Shown piece by piece: positions 8,304-17,102 of a stretch of 64,000 bases of DNA. Source of the stretch: Bacteroidia bacterium (lineage in GTDB: Bacteria; Bacteroidota; Bacteroidia; NS11-12g; UBA955); the NCBI GenBank assembly GCA_023653095.1, contig JAMNXP010000011.1:1-64000 (forward strand). Reading direction: 5' to 3'. Position 1 is the first letter of the stretch, and each line of letters opens with the position of its first letter. The notes below the pieces were generated by a model, which was not told where the DNA came from, made no database searches, and saw nothing but the letters and a program-made list of their open reading frames with translations. The translations under genes and the position numbers were made by a program.

Positions 8304-9341
8304 CTATTTAAACTGAAGCAATATTTCGCAAGCCTGTTGAATTTCAGACGGCGAAACATTCAAATGCGTGACCAACCGAATTTTAGAACCACCCATCGAT
8401 GACAATTTGATGCCGTTCTGATTCATGAATTGAATGAACTGAGGTGGGTTGATTTCGGGGTTTAATTCAAAGATTACAATGTTGGTTTCTACGGGCATGA
8501 TAGATTGAACAAAGGAGCATTGGAGTAGTGTTTTTTCTAATAACAATGCGTGGTTGTGATCTTCTTGCAGACGATTTACCTGATGTTCTAGGGCAAAATG
8601 TGCCGCGGCTGCTAAAAATCCGGCTTGTCGCATGCCTCCGCCCATCACTTTTCGAACCCTTCGGGCTTGGTGTATGAATTCACGAGATCCCAATAAAATA
8701 CTTCCGACGGGAGCGCCCAAACCCTTGCTCAAACAGATGGAAATACTGTCAAAGGGCTTGCCCCACTCTTTGGCGTGTTCTTGCCAAGGTCTGCCGTCTT
8801 GTTGACTGTAATAAATCAGTGCATTCATCAATCGGGCACCGTCAAGGTGCAGCGACAAATCATGCGTTTCACAAAGCGTTTTAATGCGGTTAATTTCACT
8901 CAAATTATAACAGCTTCCACCGCCTCGGTTGCAGGTGTTTTCGAGGGACACTAAACGGGTACGAGCCTTGTGAGGATCGTCAGGGTTGATGCACGCCTCA
9001 ATTTGTTCAGCAGTGATTCTGCCTCGATCTCCGGCGATTAACCGAACTTGACTGCCTGAATTTTTGGCAATACCGCCCCCTTCGTAAAAATAAACGTGTG
9101 AGCCTTCTTCGCAAATCACTTCGTCGCCTGGACGCGTATGAACATTGATGGCAATTTGATTGGTCATGGTTCCCGACGGACAAAACAAGGCGGCCTCAAA
9201 TCCAAACAACGCCGCTGAATATTCTTGCAGCGCATTGATGGAAACATCTTCTTGAAAAACATCGTCACCCACCTGCGCACTGAACATGGCATCACGCATT
9301 TCTGGGGTGGGAAGGGTAAAAGTATCTGACCTGAATTCCAC
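8304..9341 (-). CDS. ltaE: Low-specificity L-threonine aldolase
   Basis: A 345-residue PLP enzyme cleaving L-threonine and allo-threonine to glycine and acetaldehyde. It starts with the family signature FRSDTFTLPTPEMRDAM and VGDDVFQEDVS. The aspartate of HLDGARLMNA and the PLP lysine in SICLSKGLGAPVGS follow in order, and VRKVMGGGMRQAG is also diagnostic. The start is GTG at 9341, preceded by TATCTTTACCCT, so the mRNA may have almost no leader. It is probably co-transcribed with the isoprenoid-synthase-like gene. Confidence 0.94.
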   Translation of the reverse strand: MEFRSDTFTLPTPEMRDAMFSAQVGDDVFQEDVSINALQEYSAALFGFEAALFCPSGTMTNQIAINVHTRPGDEVICEEGSHVYFYEGGGIAKNSGSQVRLIAGDRGRITAEQIEACINPDDPHKARTRLVSLENTCNRGGGSCYNLSEINRIKTLCETHDLSLHLDGARLMNALIYYSQQDGRPWQEHAKEWGKPFDSISICLSKGLGAPVGSILLGSREFIHQARRVRKVMGGGMRQAGFLAAAAHFALEHQVNRLQEDHNHALLLEKTLLQCSFVQSIMPVETNIVIFELNPEINPPQFIQFMNQNGIKLSSMGGSKIRLVTHLNVSPSEIQQACEILLQFK

Positions 9342-9355
9342 AGGGTAAAGATACT

Positions 9356-12300
9356 TTATTGAGGTTGAATCACCACTTTTCCTTTGTGGAGAAACTGATA
9401 ATTCTGACCATCGAAACTGCCCTCGAGAACCACAAAATACAAGCCGGGTACTTCGGTATGAATTTTGCTGTATTTGTCAATCTTTTGTTGGTCAACAAGT
9501 TGCCCAGAGGTGTTGTAAAAGCTCAATTTGTAATACGCGTATGAGCTTTGCTTCATAAAGTCTTCCAAACCGTTTTTCTCTACCACTTTAACCCGCTGCA
9601 TAGCGGTGTCTTTGCAGCCCATCACGCTGCTGCTCACCAACGATATCCAATATTCGGCTGGTGTGGCTGGATAGGTAAATTGGAAGTTTCTATCGGTAGA
9701 ATTGTCTGCAGGTTTTCCGGTGCCGGGGTTCCAAAGAAAGGTCAGGGTAGAATTTTCTTCAATGCTCGAATTGTTGATGATGTCAATTTTGGGTGATTCT
9801 GTGGTTAAAACCGAATCGTTGTTCATGTTGAAACGGGATTCTGGCGTTTGGAAAATCCTGAAACTCACATCCGATGTGTCTGAACATCCTTCGCTGGGAC
9901 CTATATACTGCGCCTCCCAAAGTCCGGCACGAGCCGTTTTGGGCATGATGCGCTGATCAATCAACTGCGTACCCAGAACCACGGGATTCACCTGATTGTC
10001 AAAACGGGTCAATCTGAAAATGCCATTTTGAGCCGATTTTCCGTCCAATTTCACCTCTTTTAATAGGTCATAGGGTTGATTTTGGCAGAGGAAAAATCCC
10101 TCGGTAAACTGAAATTTAGGCTCATTGACCACAGTAATGCTGAGCGTGTCTGTGTAATTGCATAGGGAGGTTTGAGCATTGGCGGATACCAAAATGCGGT
10201 AACGTCCTGCAAATTGCTCTTCTCTTTTCGGGCCCACATTCAGCTGAGTTCCTTGGCTATTTTTGACCAACCAACCTTGAGACGGTGGCGAGGGGTTCCC
10301 TGCGGGAATCTCAATGATTTGAAATTCATGGATGATGGGGTGCAATTTACCGTTAATGAGTTCATCTAGGGAAATGTAGGTTTCATTTTGACAGATTTCC
10401 TTAGAAACACTCGAAAACTTGGGATGATCATAAACTTTCAATTGAAAACTATCCACTGCTGAACACTGAAAAGTATCGGTGGACTTAACCCTAATAATGG
10501 GAAACGATTTGCCGTCTACAAAAACATCGTTGAATTTAAAAACACTGTTTTGAATGGTATTTGGCGCCGAACAGGTGAACTGGTATTGGTAGGAACCGTC
10601 AATGGGTAAGTCAGTTAGCTTGATTTCGGCTTGGTTTCCGCACACACTCAAGGCCTCTTTGAATTTGGGTTGGGGAAGGGGCACCACGGTAAAATCTTGG
10701 GAGTCTCTGGCGGTGCAACCAGAGCTGTCTATAGCTTCGAAATACATTCTGAAAGCACTGTCTTGGGGCTTGAATTTCTGGGGATGTTGAATCGTTTCGC
10801 CTTTCAAGGTGTATTTTACCGAGGCCAAGCCCTTCATGTTTTTAGAATGAACTCCCAAAGTCAGAGAGTCGCCGGAGCACAAATTTGGACTTTTGAAATA
10901 CTTAATTTCGGCAGCTTTCGCAAAAACAAAGGTGTCTTTCCATTCCGGGAAACTGTAATCGGGATGAGATAGAACCAGTTGAAGGTACTTTTTCCCCTTG
11001 GGAAGTTGGGGCGAATTCAGCGGATTCGAATTGTATTTATACACCACTTTGGTGGCTGAATCTTGAATCAACCACTGCAAGCTGAGGTTTTCTTTAATCA
11101 CCGAAGTATCAACGGTAGCCTTCAAATTCAAGGATTCGCAATGGTTTTCTGAAACCGTTACACCCACTTGCGCTTTTTTCTTCACTTTGATGGAAATTCG
11201 CTTGAAGGCTCCCGTAGGATTAGGGCAGTACCTATCTGTGGCATACATGTTCACAAACAAGCGTTCATTTTTAAAATCTGAAGTTATGGGAACGAACTTG
11301 ATTTGTACTTTTTTATTTTTTGATTTGGGATTTAAAACCGTCACCTGAATTCGAGGGTCACTGCTCGTGTATTGAACATCGATGGTATCTGTTTTGGTGA
11401 TGGAACCTGAAAAGCGGTCGTTGACGTTGAACTCAGCCACGAGCGTATCACCCACAAAGGCGTCATAGGCATCCAATGATTTTATTTCTGGCGACAAATT
11501 GGCTGACTGTTGATCACCAATGAACCAATAATATTCCTTGAGTTGTCGGGAAACGAGCACTAGATTGCCGTTGGTATCTGCCTTGTATTCGCGCACGGTA
11601 ACAGCAAAATTGACGGTTTGTTGTACGTTTTGACTGTAGAAGACCATTCTCCCGCTGTTGCTGTCTAAAAATACGCCGTTGGGCAGCTGCAAGTTAGGAT
11701 TGGCATTGCATGCCGCTGACGAGCCATTGCAATTGGCAGGGAAAGGCTGAAGGGTACCGGTGGTGTAGTTAACTTGTGCCGTTGCGCTATTGTAACATTT
11801 ATCAAACGAGTATCTGAGAACATCACCGTCTTCATCGCTTGCCGAAAGCGGAACTTCCTGGGTCACGAAATAATCAAATTTTGAAGGGATGTTCAACGGG
11901 TACTTGGGCGATTGATTCATCCAAGATAAGGTTTTACGGAGATTTCCGAAGTATATGGTCAACGGAATATACATTTCTGTTCCAGCCGTTGAGTGATTGG
12001 TAATGCTTGAATTGCGGCAGCAAATAGTAGCTATGAATTTTACCTCTTGACACGAAGTAGAGTCGAGCAACACTTTAAATGGCCCTTGTTTTAGGGAAAA
12101 GGTATCCCAAAATTCATGAAGTTCAAATCCGTTGCCGGTGCCGTAGGTGTTTTGTGGACTGCAGGGTGCTTTGGCTCCTTGACAAAGGAAGGTGATGTCG
12201 GTAATTTTCTTGCGAACGCCCACTTTTTTATTTCCTGAACCGCATTTATTGAAGGAGGTGGCGTTTCCAATTTGGTAAAACAGGGTGATTGAATTTGAAT

Positions 12301-12451
12301 TGAGTGCTGTTCCCCGGCAGTCGCGAATCATGAAGGTTTTCACCACCAACAAGCTGTCTTTGGTGATTGCATATTCAAGATGTCCCCCTCTGCTCCAAGT
12401 GGCACTGATAAATCCTAAAAATAAAATGATAGAGAGTATAAATCTTTTCAT
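9356..12451 (-). CDS. Large secreted cell-surface protein with T9SS-type C terminus
   Basis: A 1031-residue protein with a signal peptide (MKRFILSIILFLGFISATWS). The N-terminal third contains Cys pairs and a cadherin-like SASDEDGDVLRYSF segment; the middle and C-terminal parts look like a series of Ig-like/PKD-like beta modules with recurring SCSG- and CxGDSL-type motifs. The last 60 residues (YKLSFYNTSGQLVDQ to VPGLYFVVLEGSF) resemble the type A T9SS sorting domain. It is probably exported by T9SS and surface-bound or released. Its specific function is not recognisable. Confidence 0.8.
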   Translation of the reverse strand: MKRFILSIILFLGFISATWSRGGHLEYAITKDSLLVVKTFMIRDCRGTALNSNSITLFYQIGNATSFNKCGSGNKKVGVRKKITDITFLCQGAKAPCSPQNTYGTGNGFELHEFWDTFSLKQGPFKVLLDSTSCQEVKFIATICCRNSSITNHSTAGTEMYIPLTIYFGNLRKTLSWMNQSPKYPLNIPSKFDYFVTQEVPLSASDEDGDVLRYSFDKCYNSATAQVNYTTGTLQPFPANCNGSSAACNANPNLQLPNGVFLDSNSGRMVFYSQNVQQTVNFAVTVREYKADTNGNLVLVSRQLKEYYWFIGDQQSANLSPEIKSLDAYDAFVGDTLVAEFNVNDRFSGSITKTDTIDVQYTSSDPRIQVTVLNPKSKNKKVQIKFVPITSDFKNERLFVNMYATDRYCPNPTGAFKRISIKVKKKAQVGVTVSENHCESLNLKATVDTSVIKENLSLQWLIQDSATKVVYKYNSNPLNSPQLPKGKKYLQLVLSHPDYSFPEWKDTFVFAKAAEIKYFKSPNLCSGDSLTLGVHSKNMKGLASVKYTLKGETIQHPQKFKPQDSAFRMYFEAIDSSGCTARDSQDFTVVPLPQPKFKEALSVCGNQAEIKLTDLPIDGSYQYQFTCSAPNTIQNSVFKFNDVFVDGKSFPIIRVKSTDTFQCSAVDSFQLKVYDHPKFSSVSKEICQNETYISLDELINGKLHPIIHEFQIIEIPAGNPSPPSQGWLVKNSQGTQLNVGPKREEQFAGRYRILVSANAQTSLCNYTDTLSITVVNEPKFQFTEGFFLCQNQPYDLLKEVKLDGKSAQNGIFRLTRFDNQVNPVVLGTQLIDQRIMPKTARAGLWEAQYIGPSEGCSDTSDVSFRIFQTPESRFNMNNDSVLTTESPKIDIINNSSIEENSTLTFLWNPGTGKPADNSTDRNFQFTYPATPAEYWISLVSSSVMGCKDTAMQRVKVVEKNGLEDFMKQSSYAYYKLSFYNTSGQLVDQQKIDKYSKIHTEVPGLYFVVLEGSFDGQNYQFLHKGKVVIQPQ

Positions 12452-12510
12452 AGGCTAAATTCCTGTAATTTACGAAAATATTTAAATAATTGCAGCGAAA
12501 CAAAAGCTAA

Positions 12511-14544
12511 TTATTCTTTAATGATTTTATCAATGAAATAACCCTCTCGGGTCTTTATTGAAACGAAGTAGATTCCCGGTAAAAGGTATTCAATGTTAAT
12601 GGAAGATTCTTGACTGTCAATATGTTGAATATGGGCTCCAGATGAATTGTATATGTCAACTCCGATCATGTTGTCAAGTTTCCAAGAGATTAAACCCTGG
12701 GTTGGATTTGGATAAATTTTGAAGGGGTTATATTTTTTTAGTTTATAGGTGGATACAATTTCACTGATTTCAACCTGATAAAATGATGTGTCATTCCCAA
12801 ATTGGTTTGCCGCGATGCATTGAATCAAGAATTTACCTGTTTTTTGATAAGAATGCAGAACCCAACGTTGATTCAGATTTGAATCGGTACCACCATCACC
12901 AAATTTGTAATAAAATTGAGAATTTAAAGCGCCTTTGTAATTGACGGTGATATGATTGAAATCAGCATGCTCAATGTCAAAATCGCTGATTGGGGCCTTG
13001 GATAATCGAATGATAGATCCTGAATAATCACCAAGATAAGGTCTGTTTAGTTTCTTAAAACCATAATCGAGGTCGGCTCTTTTATCGAAATATGGTGAAA
13101 TGTAGCGTTGATTTGATTTGGATACAAAAATAGTGGGATAGATGGTTAGAGCTTGAATGTCATCATTTCGAGCCCATGCTAGATTTCCATTAATAAAGTA
13201 TTCACCCGTGTATTTGCCCTTGTTAAGCGGATATTTAAATTTCGGTGAGCCATCCATGTCAACCCGACTCACATTGGGGTTTGCAGCGGAATTATCCCCG
13301 TATAAAAAGATAAGTGAATCACCATCTGAATAGGCGTGTAAAACATTCTGTGGGAATCCAACGGTGTAAATTTTCTTTTCGGAAGAATGGTAAGTAAATA
13401 AATTGTTATTGAACAAGTTTAACTTACTCCATTGGGAGTTTGCCCCATCCAATTTAATTGAATCCATACCCGATGTTAAAAACCAAAATCCGTTTTTCAG
13501 AATCCCATATCCTACAAATGAAGGATTTATGGTATCAGATGTTTGAATATTATGAAACTGATCCAATTCCCAATTTTCCATATCAAGAACCATCCAAGAA
13601 AAATAACTTCGATTCGTATTAAAGTCGTTTGGTACAGGAAAAGTATTGAGGTTGCCGGCGTTAAGTTTAAAGTGTTTTTGAGTTTGGAATTTTGGATCTG
13701 TAAGTTTAGACAAATAAGTACCTGCAAATAAGATTTTTGAATTCATTGAATGAGATTGTCCACTTGTTGAATTCGAGGGAATTGGAAAATTTCCAATGAG
13801 TGAATTGATACATTGATTGGTTTTAAAATCATATTGTATAAAACACCCGTTGACTAGGGAATCGGGGAGTGCATTATCTTTGGGGATAAAAGAACTGAGC
13901 GACGAAGAAGCTATCCATGAACTGTAACGGTATAAAAAAATGCAATATTTGTTTGAGTTAGCCCAAATTAATCGCGATCTATAATCATTTGAATATGCAC
14001 TCCACGCATTTATAATGCTTACATTGCCATCTTTGCTTACTTTCAATAGGCCCCAAATCGCGTATTCAGGAAGGTCAATTTGTTGTATTCTTGAATGTTC
14101 TTGGTAAATATGTAGAGAGTCACCGGTGATTTTGCAGAACAACAATAAATCATCACCAATTAATGTAGTATTAAAGAGGGTTATTTTTCCTAGGGATGAT
14201 TTTAGAGATGTAGCAGTCAAGTTTAGCGCCCAATTAGTCTTGTAATTTGAGAAGTTGCAAATAGCAAGGTCATTATTATTGAAAGTTTGCATTTTGATGC
14301 TAGACATGGCAAATCCCGATTGATCTGCTAGAGCAATACTATCTAAATTAGCAGATTGATTTTGATTGGGAAATTGATTCCCCCAAATACAATAAAAGCT
14401 ATCTTGCGCATAAGGCTCAATTCTAGCCGAATTAAATAAATTAATTTCTTTATTGGCCCAATGGAGAGCATAATCCGTCTTTTGTGCCTGAAGCATCGAC
14501 GTGAATCCAAAGAAAATCAAAATAAATTTTAGCGACTTTGTCAT
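12511..14544 (-). CDS. T9SS-exported propeller/PKD protein (paralogue of the protein at 58583-60610)
   Basis: A 677-residue protein with signal peptide MTKSLKFILIFFGFTSMLQA. The long N-terminal part is beta-rich and propeller-like; a PKD-like module near residues 545-615 contains YYKFGDGGTDSN. The C-terminal type A sorting domain starts at FKIYPNPTQGLISW. It aligns along its whole length with the 675-residue protein at 58583-60610, sharing segments such as NLTATSLKS, MDGSPKFKYPLNKGKY and SKAPISDFDIE. Both paralogues lie beside an AAA ATPase/RloB pair, here in divergent orientation. The function is unknown; surface location is inferred. Confidence 0.82.
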   Translation of the reverse strand: MTKSLKFILIFFGFTSMLQAQKTDYALHWANKEINLFNSARIEPYAQDSFYCIWGNQFPNQNQSANLDSIALADQSGFAMSSIKMQTFNNNDLAICNFSNYKTNWALNLTATSLKSSLGKITLFNTTLIGDDLLLFCKITGDSLHIYQEHSRIQQIDLPEYAIWGLLKVSKDGNVSIINAWSAYSNDYRSRLIWANSNKYCIFLYRYSSWIASSSLSSFIPKDNALPDSLVNGCFIQYDFKTNQCINSLIGNFPIPSNSTSGQSHSMNSKILFAGTYLSKLTDPKFQTQKHFKLNAGNLNTFPVPNDFNTNRSYFSWMVLDMENWELDQFHNIQTSDTINPSFVGYGILKNGFWFLTSGMDSIKLDGANSQWSKLNLFNNNLFTYHSSEKKIYTVGFPQNVLHAYSDGDSLIFLYGDNSAANPNVSRVDMDGSPKFKYPLNKGKYTGEYFINGNLAWARNDDIQALTIYPTIFVSKSNQRYISPYFDKRADLDYGFKKLNRPYLGDYSGSIIRLSKAPISDFDIEHADFNHITVNYKGALNSQFYYKFGDGGTDSNLNQRWVLHSYQKTGKFLIQCIAANQFGNDTSFYQVEISEIVSTYKLKKYNPFKIYPNPTQGLISWKLDNMIGVDIYNSSGAHIQHIDSQESSINIEYLLPGIYFVSIKTREGYFIDKIIKE

Positions 14545-14574
14545 ATCTATATGAAATGGTTCAATTTACGCATT

Positions 14575-14781
14575 TTATGAAGTGGTCGGGTTTGGTTGGA
14601 CTAAATTAGTATAATTCTTAATTGATTTAAAATTAGTAAGTAATGTAATAATAAATGAGGGACCCGGTGAAGGTGGGTTTGTTACGGTCCTAGAAAGAAT
14701 CACATTCAAACTTGAATCTAAGATTTTGTACGTAACAGTGCATGGTGGGTTTACGTAGCTTTCGTTAATAGAAAATGACAC
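14575..14781 (-). CDS. Small protein, truncated relative of the protein at 20766-21101
   Basis: A 68-residue frame whose first 40 residues nearly repeat those of the 111-residue protein at 20766: MSFSINESYVNPPCTV, then ILDSSLNV and NPPSPGP. After that the two diverge, and this copy lacks the Cys-rich C-terminal half. It has no signal peptide. It lies 30 bp upstream of the T9SS gene on the same strand, as its longer relative also precedes a large T9SS gene. It may be a decayed copy or a leader-like small ORF. Confidence 0.5.
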   Translation of the reverse strand: MSFSINESYVNPPCTVTYKILDSSLNVILSRTVTNPPSPGPSFIITLLTNFKSIKNYTNLVQPNPTTS

Positions 14782-14837
14782 AATAAAGAATATTGAATGT
14801 TACATCAGCGAAATAAAGCAATCAGAATTTATCACTA

Positions 14838-14855
14838 ATGATAGATTTGTATCAT
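14838..14855. promoter_or_regulatory. Inverted repeat in the divergent intergenic region
   Basis: ATGATA-N6-TATCAT lies in the 333-bp gap between the small minus-strand gene (14575-14781) and the plus-strand AAA ATPase gene. It could be an operator for the leftward transcript. Apart from this and the ATPase promoter, nothing else was recognised in the gap. Confidence 0.4.
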
Positions 14856-15058
14856 AGAATCAAATTTTAACAAGATTTTTTAAGGTATTGGTAGGATTTG
14901 AAAGGTTCAATTGTGTTTTAGTGGAAAATTTTTCAGGAAGGAATCTCCAAGATGTGGGAATACTTAAAAATAAGAGAGCGCCAAAGTTTAAGAAAAGCTA
15001 TAAATAACCCTTAATGATCATTATTGGTTAGTTAGTGGGCTATTTTGATTGAAAAATG

Positions 15059-15103
15059 TTTGTTTATGAAAAATAAATACGTAAAATTGTGAATAAATCA
15101 CAA
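15059..15103 (+). promoter_or_regulatory. Promoter and overlapping palindrome of AAA/RloB module, copy 1
   Basis: TTTG at 15059-15062, a 19-bp gap, and TAAAATTG at 15082-15089 form a near-consensus Bacteroidota promoter. The perfect palindrome TTGTGA-ATAAA-TCACAA (15087-15103) overlaps the -7 box and ends 11 bp before the ATG. The second module copy has the same arrangement at 60780-60825, so the site is conserved while much of the surrounding intergenic sequence is not. A repressor site is the simplest reading. Confidence 0.65.
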
Positions 15104-15114
15104 AAATATATTTT

Positions 15115-16392
15115 ATGATAAATCGGTTCTCTTTTGAAAATGTTCTTTCATTTAAAGACCCGCAAACGTTTTCAATGATCGCTTCTTTAAAAAAGGAGCG
15201 GTTGTTTGACGACAGTCAAAACTATGCGGAAAATCTGAAGGATAGTAAAACATTGTCTTCGGCAGTGTTATACGGAGCCAATGCAAGTGGAAAAAGCAAT
15301 TTGATTAAGGCCTTGCTGCATTTTAGGAATTTCATTGTTTCTGGGAATCAAAATTTAGATAGTTTAGATTTTATTGTTCCAAACTTCCAGCTTGATGCTG
15401 AAAAAGCGAAGATGCCAGCGCAATTTGAAATTGAATGTTTCTGGAAAGAGAAAATTTATCGTTATGGATTTAGTATATTAAATTCAGGCATAGAGGAAGA
15501 ATGGTTGTATGTGAAAGAAAAGCGTGAATCAGAGGTGTTTTATCGTAAAAAACAAGAATTTACAATTCTTGCTAAGAATAAGATTCTACATGAATTGACT
15601 TCAAAAAAGATGGTTCACTCCAAAGCCTTTCTTGTTACTATTGGCGCACAGTTTAATGATGCATCTTGTGCGGGTTTTTTAGAATGGATCCACCACTTTA
15701 ACATTATTTCTGGCATTGATGATCGCTTATACAAGGACTATACGGTAAGGCGAATGAAAGAAAGCAGGGAGTTTAGCCAAAAGGTTGTTGAGCTTATCAA
15801 GTTTGCTGATTTTGGAATTGAAGATATTTCTATTAACTCGATTCCGGGTCAAAATATTAAATTAACGGTTGGTGTAAATTCTGCAGTAGAATTTGAACCA
15901 GGTGCAATTGATGATTTGATGTCCAAAAGATTTGTGTTGAATTCAAAAGGACTACCCGAATTAAAAGAATTTCATTTTGGTCTATTTGAATCTGAGGGCA
16001 CTCAAAAATTTGCACATATTGCAGGACCAATACTTGATGTATTGGAAAACGGAAGTGTGCTGGTTATTGATGAATTAGATACCAAACTTCATCCTGAGCT
16101 TACGGAACGCTTAGTGCTATTATTCCACAATAAAGAAATTAATAAGCACAATGCTCAATTGATTTTCACCTCACATAATACAAACTTATTAGATGCTAAA
16201 ATATTTAGAAGAGATCAGATATTCTTTGTAGAAAAAGATTCGTTTGGATCGTCTAATATATATTCTTTGGCTGATTTTAAGAAAAATGGAAAGTCTACCA
16301 GAAATGATGAAAATATAGAGTTGAACTATCTTAAAGGCAAATATGGTGCTTTGCCATTTTTAGGGGATTTTGATAACAGATTAAATCGCTAA
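15115..16392 (+). CDS. AAA_15/AAA_21-type ATPase of an AbiL-like defence pair, copy 1
   Basis: A 425-residue SMC/ABC-related ATPase. Walker A is GANASGKS (residues 54-61), Walker B is VLVIDELD (about 314-321), and the switch His lies in TSHN (352-355). The N-terminal INRFSFENVLSFKD strand is typical of OLD-like and AAA_15 ATPases. The next gene, 3 bp downstream, encodes a RloB-family protein; this pairing is that of AbiL-type abortive-infection systems and recalls the PARIS ATPase/Toprim pair. A near-identical 425-residue paralogue lies at 60837-62114. The defence role is inferred from family and neighbour. Confidence 0.85.
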   Translation: MINRFSFENVLSFKDPQTFSMIASLKKERLFDDSQNYAENLKDSKTLSSAVLYGANASGKSNLIKALLHFRNFIVSGNQNLDSLDFIVPNFQLDAEKAKMPAQFEIECFWKEKIYRYGFSILNSGIEEEWLYVKEKRESEVFYRKKQEFTILAKNKILHELTSKKMVHSKAFLVTIGAQFNDASCAGFLEWIHHFNIISGIDDRLYKDYTVRRMKESREFSQKVVELIKFADFGIEDISINSIPGQNIKLTVGVNSAVEFEPGAIDDLMSKRFVLNSKGLPELKEFHFGLFESEGTQKFAHIAGPILDVLENGSVLVIDELDTKLHPELTERLVLLFHNKEINKHNAQLIFTSHNTNLLDAKIFRRDQIFFVEKDSFGSSNIYSLADFKKNGKSTRNDENIELNYLKGKYGALPFLGDFDNRLNR

Positions 16393-16395
16393 TGA

Positions 16396-17007
16396 ATGGC
16401 AAGAAAAACAATCCATAAAAGTCCTATGAATAGTCGTAAGGTTGTTAGATCCCACCAATTACGACAAACTTTTATGATTTTTACCGAAGGCGAAACGGAG
16501 GAAGGGTATTTTAAAAAGTTTAAAGTGCGTTGTAAAACAATATCAGGAGGCAATGCCTTTCATATTGTTAGAGAAGCCATTGAACAGATGAAGAATGTAA
16601 AAAAATCGGTGGATCACTTTTGGGTTGTATTTGATAAAGATGATACTTCGAAAAGCGACTTTTTAAAGGCGATAAAATTAGCTACTGAAAACGGATTGGA
16701 AGTTGCATATAGTTGTGAAGCTTTTGAAATTTGGTGGCTTTTCCATTTTATGGAAATAGCTGCTCCTATTCAAAGAAGAGAATATGAAAAAAAACTCCAG
16801 AAGCATTTGCCTGAATTTACAAACAGAGAAAAAGGTCGAAACCAAGGTGAACGCATGTGGATGTTGCTCGATAGAATTAAAAATACTGGAATTGCAAATG
16901 CAAAGGCAGCACATTCAAAATTCGAGCATCCAGAGCAAGCCTTTAAGCAGAGTGTTACTACTGTGTATCAGTTGGTAGAATTGCTGTTAGCTAATTCTAT
17001 TAGTTAG
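16396..17007 (+). CDS. RloB-family Toprim-like protein, partner of the AAA ATPase, copy 1
   Basis: A 203-residue RloB-like protein (AbiLii-type effector partner). Toprim-style acidic motifs are visible: the Glu-rich FTEGETEEGYF at 29-39 and VFDKDD at 78-83, followed by SCEAFEIWWLFHF. The family is thought to act as a nuclease or RNA-acting effector released or activated by the ATPase; the target here is unknown. It begins 3 bp after the ATPase stop, so the genes are surely co-transcribed. It is intact, unlike its homologue at 62118-62463. Confidence 0.82.
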   Translation: MARKTIHKSPMNSRKVVRSHQLRQTFMIFTEGETEEGYFKKFKVRCKTISGGNAFHIVREAIEQMKNVKKSVDHFWVVFDKDDTSKSDFLKAIKLATENGLEVAYSCEAFEIWWLFHFMEIAAPIQRREYEKKLQKHLPEFTNREKGRNQGERMWMLLDRIKNTGIANAKAAHSKFEHPEQAFKQSVTTVYQLVELLLANSIS

Positions 17008-17102
17008 ATTGGCTTAATCTATACTCTTTTCAATTTCTATCATTTTGGTGACACCAACGAAATATTGTAATTGATGCTTAACTGAAGGTTAATCACAACC
17101 AA

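Noticed and set aside
9356-17100. Prophage or insertion sequence in the accessory region
   Set aside because: No transposase, integrase or phage structural gene was recognised, and no terminal inverted repeats with target duplications were seen.
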